From positions 1-41,955 of the forward strand of contig CBDUNM010000029.1 of assembly GCA_965368585.1 (NCBI GenBank): a stretch of 41,955 nt of DNA, written 5' to 3'. The position numbers and the translations under genes were made by a program. Positions 40,226 through 41,955 of this stretch are shown in pieces. The stretch comes from JARRQB01 sp965368585 (GTDB lineage: Bacteria; Pseudomonadota; Gammaproteobacteria; Chromatiales; Chromatiaceae). Position 1 is the first letter of the stretch, and each line of letters begins with the position of its first letter. The notes beneath the pieces were generated by a model. That model was not told the origin of the DNA. It searched no databases and saw only the letters and a list, made by a program, of their open reading frames with translations.

Positions 40226-41955
40226 ATGACATGGAACTACCCGATGCAGCTGGCATTGGTCATTGGGCTGTTGCTGCTGCACACGGCAGTCGCGAGCGAC
40301 CATCGATTCGCGGGCACCAGAATCCGGATCGGCGTGCAAAACGTCGAAGCCATCGGTAGTCCTGCCAAGGCCCATGCCGTAACCTGGGCGGAACGAACCG
40401 GCGGGGAAGCGGAGGTTCTGCAATCCGACTTCAGCCAGCTGTTCGTTGACTTTATGACGTCCCTGACGGCGGCAGAGCCGGCCTACGACGTCTTGCTGTT
40501 TCCTTCCGCCTGGGCCGCCGATTTCTACCCCTACCTCGAAGAACTGCCCGGAGAGCTGACGGATAGCGAAAACTTTGACGACATCCACCCCATCTACCGG
40601 GACGGGCTGATGGCCTGGGATGGAAAGTGGATTGCGGTCACCATCGATGGCGATCTGTTCAGCGGCTACTATCGGAAAGACCTGTTCTGGGATCCGACGA
40701 ACCGCACGGACTTCCGGAACCGCTACGGGTATGAGCTGTATCCGCCGGATACCTGGCGTCAGTATCGCGATATTGCCGAGTTCTTTCATGGCCGGGAGCA
40801 GCCCGACGGTACGCCCTTGTACGGTACGGCCGAAGCCTTCGCCCGTAACGGACAGCAATTCTGGACCTTGTTCAGCCGGGCAGCGGCTTACACCAATCAC
40901 CCGGAGCACCGCGGCGCCCAGTTCTTCGATCCGGATACCATGCGCGCTCAGATCGACAACCCCGGTTGGCTGCGAGCGGTGCGCGAGTACAAGGAGATTC
41001 TGACGTTCGGTCCGCCGGATGCGATTCGGTTCGGAATTGTCGAAGCCAGGAATGCGTTTCTTGCCGGACGTACGGCGCTGGCGCTGGACTGGGGCGATAC
41101 GGCACAGATGGCGGCCAATGCAAACTTTTCGAAGGTGTCGGGCAAGGTCGGTTATTTCGTGCTCCCCGGCACCACGCGGATCTGGAACGGCCGATTGTGG
41201 CAGTGGAGTGAACGGCGTACGGCCTATAAGGCCCCGTTTCTGGCCTTTGGTGGCTGGGTGGCCGGTGTCCCGAAGAACAGCCGCAACAAGCGGGCCGCCT
41301 GGGACTACATCATGTGGTTCTCCAATCCGCAAAACAGTCTCCGCGACGTCGTCACCAGCGGCACGGGAATCAATCCCTACCGCTTCACGCATTTCACGAA
41401 TATCGATGCCTGGAATCAGGCGTTCACCACCGCGGCTGCGTCCGAGTATCTCAATGTCGTGCGTACCAGCCTCGATTCACCGCACGTGGCGCTCGACCTG
41501 CGGATTCCCGGCTTCTACCGTTATACCGAGGCACTCGAAGACGAGCTCACCGAAATCCTGCGGGACGAAGTACCGATCACCGACGGCATGCAGCGCGTGG
41601 CGGCGTCATGGGAGGCGATCACCGACGATCTCGGACGGGAGGCCCAGCTGGCGGCGTACCGTACCGCCATGAATCTGCCGAAACAGCGCGGCGGCCCCCA
41701 GCCCGGCCAATCCGGTGTCAAAGATCGCTACCTGGTGGGTTTCTCCCAGGCGACGACGACCGAACCCTGGCGCTTGTTGTTCAACAAGGAACTGAGGGCC
41801 GAGGCGGCCAAGCATCCGGAACTGGAACTGGTGGTGCGCGACGCCATGGATTCAGTCGACCGTCAGGTCGCCGACGTGGAAGCGTTCATCGCCGACGGCG
41901 TCGATGCGATCTTGATTTCACCAAAGGTGACCGAGAATCTCACGCCGCCTGTGAG
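40226..41955 (+). CDS. Secreted fusion of family-1 solute-binding domain and sugar-type periplasmic-binding domain (3' end cut)
   Basis: An open frame of 576 codons runs off the window. Residues 1-24 are a signal peptide (MQLALVIGLLLLHTAVAS). Residues about 30-490 resemble extracellular solute-binding protein family 1 (periplasmic sugar ABC binding): YDVLLFPSAW, NAFLAGRTALALDWG and a GGWVAGVPKNSRNKRAAWDY segment. From about residue 500 a second domain begins, DRYLVGFSQATTTEPWR, then VEAFIADGVDAILISPK, the opening of a type-1 sugar-binding (Peripla_BP_4/RbsB-like) fold. Two binding folds in one chain are more typical of the sensor part of a signalling protein than of a transporter. Downstream domains are not visible. 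A GTGGGA lies ahead of the ATG. Confidence 0.8.
   Translation, partial: MTWNYPMQLALVIGLLLLHTAVASDHRFAGTRIRIGVQNVEAIGSPAKAHAVTWAERTGGEAEVLQSDFSQLFVDFMTSLTAAEPAYDVLLFPSAWAADFYPYLEELPGELTDSENFDDIHPIYRDGLMAWDGKWIAVTIDGDLFSGYYRKDLFWDPTNRTDFRNRYGYELYPPDTWRQYRDIAEFFHGREQPDGTPLYGTAEAFARNGQQFWTLFSRAAAYTNHPEHRGAQFFDPDTMRAQIDNPGWLRAVREYKEILTFGPPDAIRFGIVEARNAFLAGRTALALDWGDTAQMAANANFSKVSGKVGYFVLPGTTRIWNGRLWQWSERRTAYKAPFLAFGGWVAGVPKNSRNKRAAWDYIMWFSNPQNSLRDVVTSGTGINPYRFTHFTNIDAWNQAFTTAAASEYLNVVRTSLDSPHVALDLRIPGFYRYTEALEDELTEILRDEVPITDGMQRVAASWEAITDDLGREAQLAAYRTAMNLPKQRGGPQPGQSGVKDRYLVGFSQATTTEPWRLLFNKELRAEAAKHPELELVVRDAMDSVDRQVADVEAFIADGVDAILISPKVTENLTPPV

Noticed and set aside
40211..41392. 393-codon open frame on the minus strand
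   Set aside because: It is antisense to the binding-protein fusion, which has a signal peptide and clear motifs; this frame has none.
1..41955. tRNA, rRNA or CRISPR array
   Set aside because: I looked for clover-leaf ends, conserved rRNA segments and regularly spaced direct repeats and saw none. A dedicated scan could still find a tRNA missed by eye.

Overview
The window is about 42 kb of GC-rich DNA. It looks like the chromosome of a gammaproteobacterium: PtsP, CorA, a CorC-type protein, MgtE, MscK, RimK, tandem Hsp20 genes and three related LysR regulators all have that character. The mix of ion channels, Mg transporters and SulP would suit an osmotically challenged, possibly Chromatiales-like bacterium, but the lineage is an inference. 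I saw no tRNA, rRNA, CRISPR array, phage or intact insertion sequence.

Layout. 1-5.4 kb: ptsP, then a LysR gene divergent from an HPP membrane protein and a translationally coupled CBS protein, then a truncated, frameshifted remnant of a Na/Pi cotransporter. 5.4-9.7 kb: a giant MscK-type mechanosensitive channel with a retropepsin-like (RimB-type) protease gene upstream on the same strand. 9.7-13.7 kb: three magnesium/cobalt transport genes (corA divergent from a CNNM/CorC gene, which is followed by mgtE). 13.7-26.1 kb: the most distinctive region, with two parallel cassettes. The first has a LysR, a sigma factor, rimK, an M14 deacylase/carboxypeptidase-like gene, a second retropepsin and an MscS-like channel. 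The second has a LysR, a small secreted protein, a GNAT-C39 peptidase fusion, an RLAN/RimK ATP-grasp ligase and a paralogous MscS-like channel. 26.1-29.3 kb: a SulP transporter flanked by two structured non-coding regions. 29.3-35.2 kb: two small heat-shock proteins behind a good sigma-32-type promoter, then a Gld-like ABC exporter operon (ATPase, permease-GldG fusion, DUF4340). 35.2-39.7 kb: an SGNH-like protein, a tiny membrane protein under an AT-rich promoter with a Fur-like palindrome, a CHASE-GGDEF protein with an HGDEF motif, a secreted protein with a duplicated six-cysteine module, and a TfoX-N protein. 40.2 kb to the end: a secreted fusion of a family-1 solute-binding domain to a sugar-type periplasmic-binding domain, cut by the window edge.

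How it fits together. The recurring theme is ion and osmotic homeostasis: three mechanosensitive channels, three Mg transporters and SulP, interleaved with peptide-bond-forming ATP-grasp enzymes and several unrelated peptidases. Both retropepsins adjoin a mechanosensitive channel gene and both ATP-grasp genes lie in channel-containing neighbourhoods. My main hypothesis is therefore an amino-acid ligase/peptidase 'writer-eraser' system, acting on a protein or making a small peptide, that is functionally tied to channel gating or osmotic stress. Each of the three LysR genes is divergent from a neighbour and has an inverted repeat in the shared intergenic DNA.
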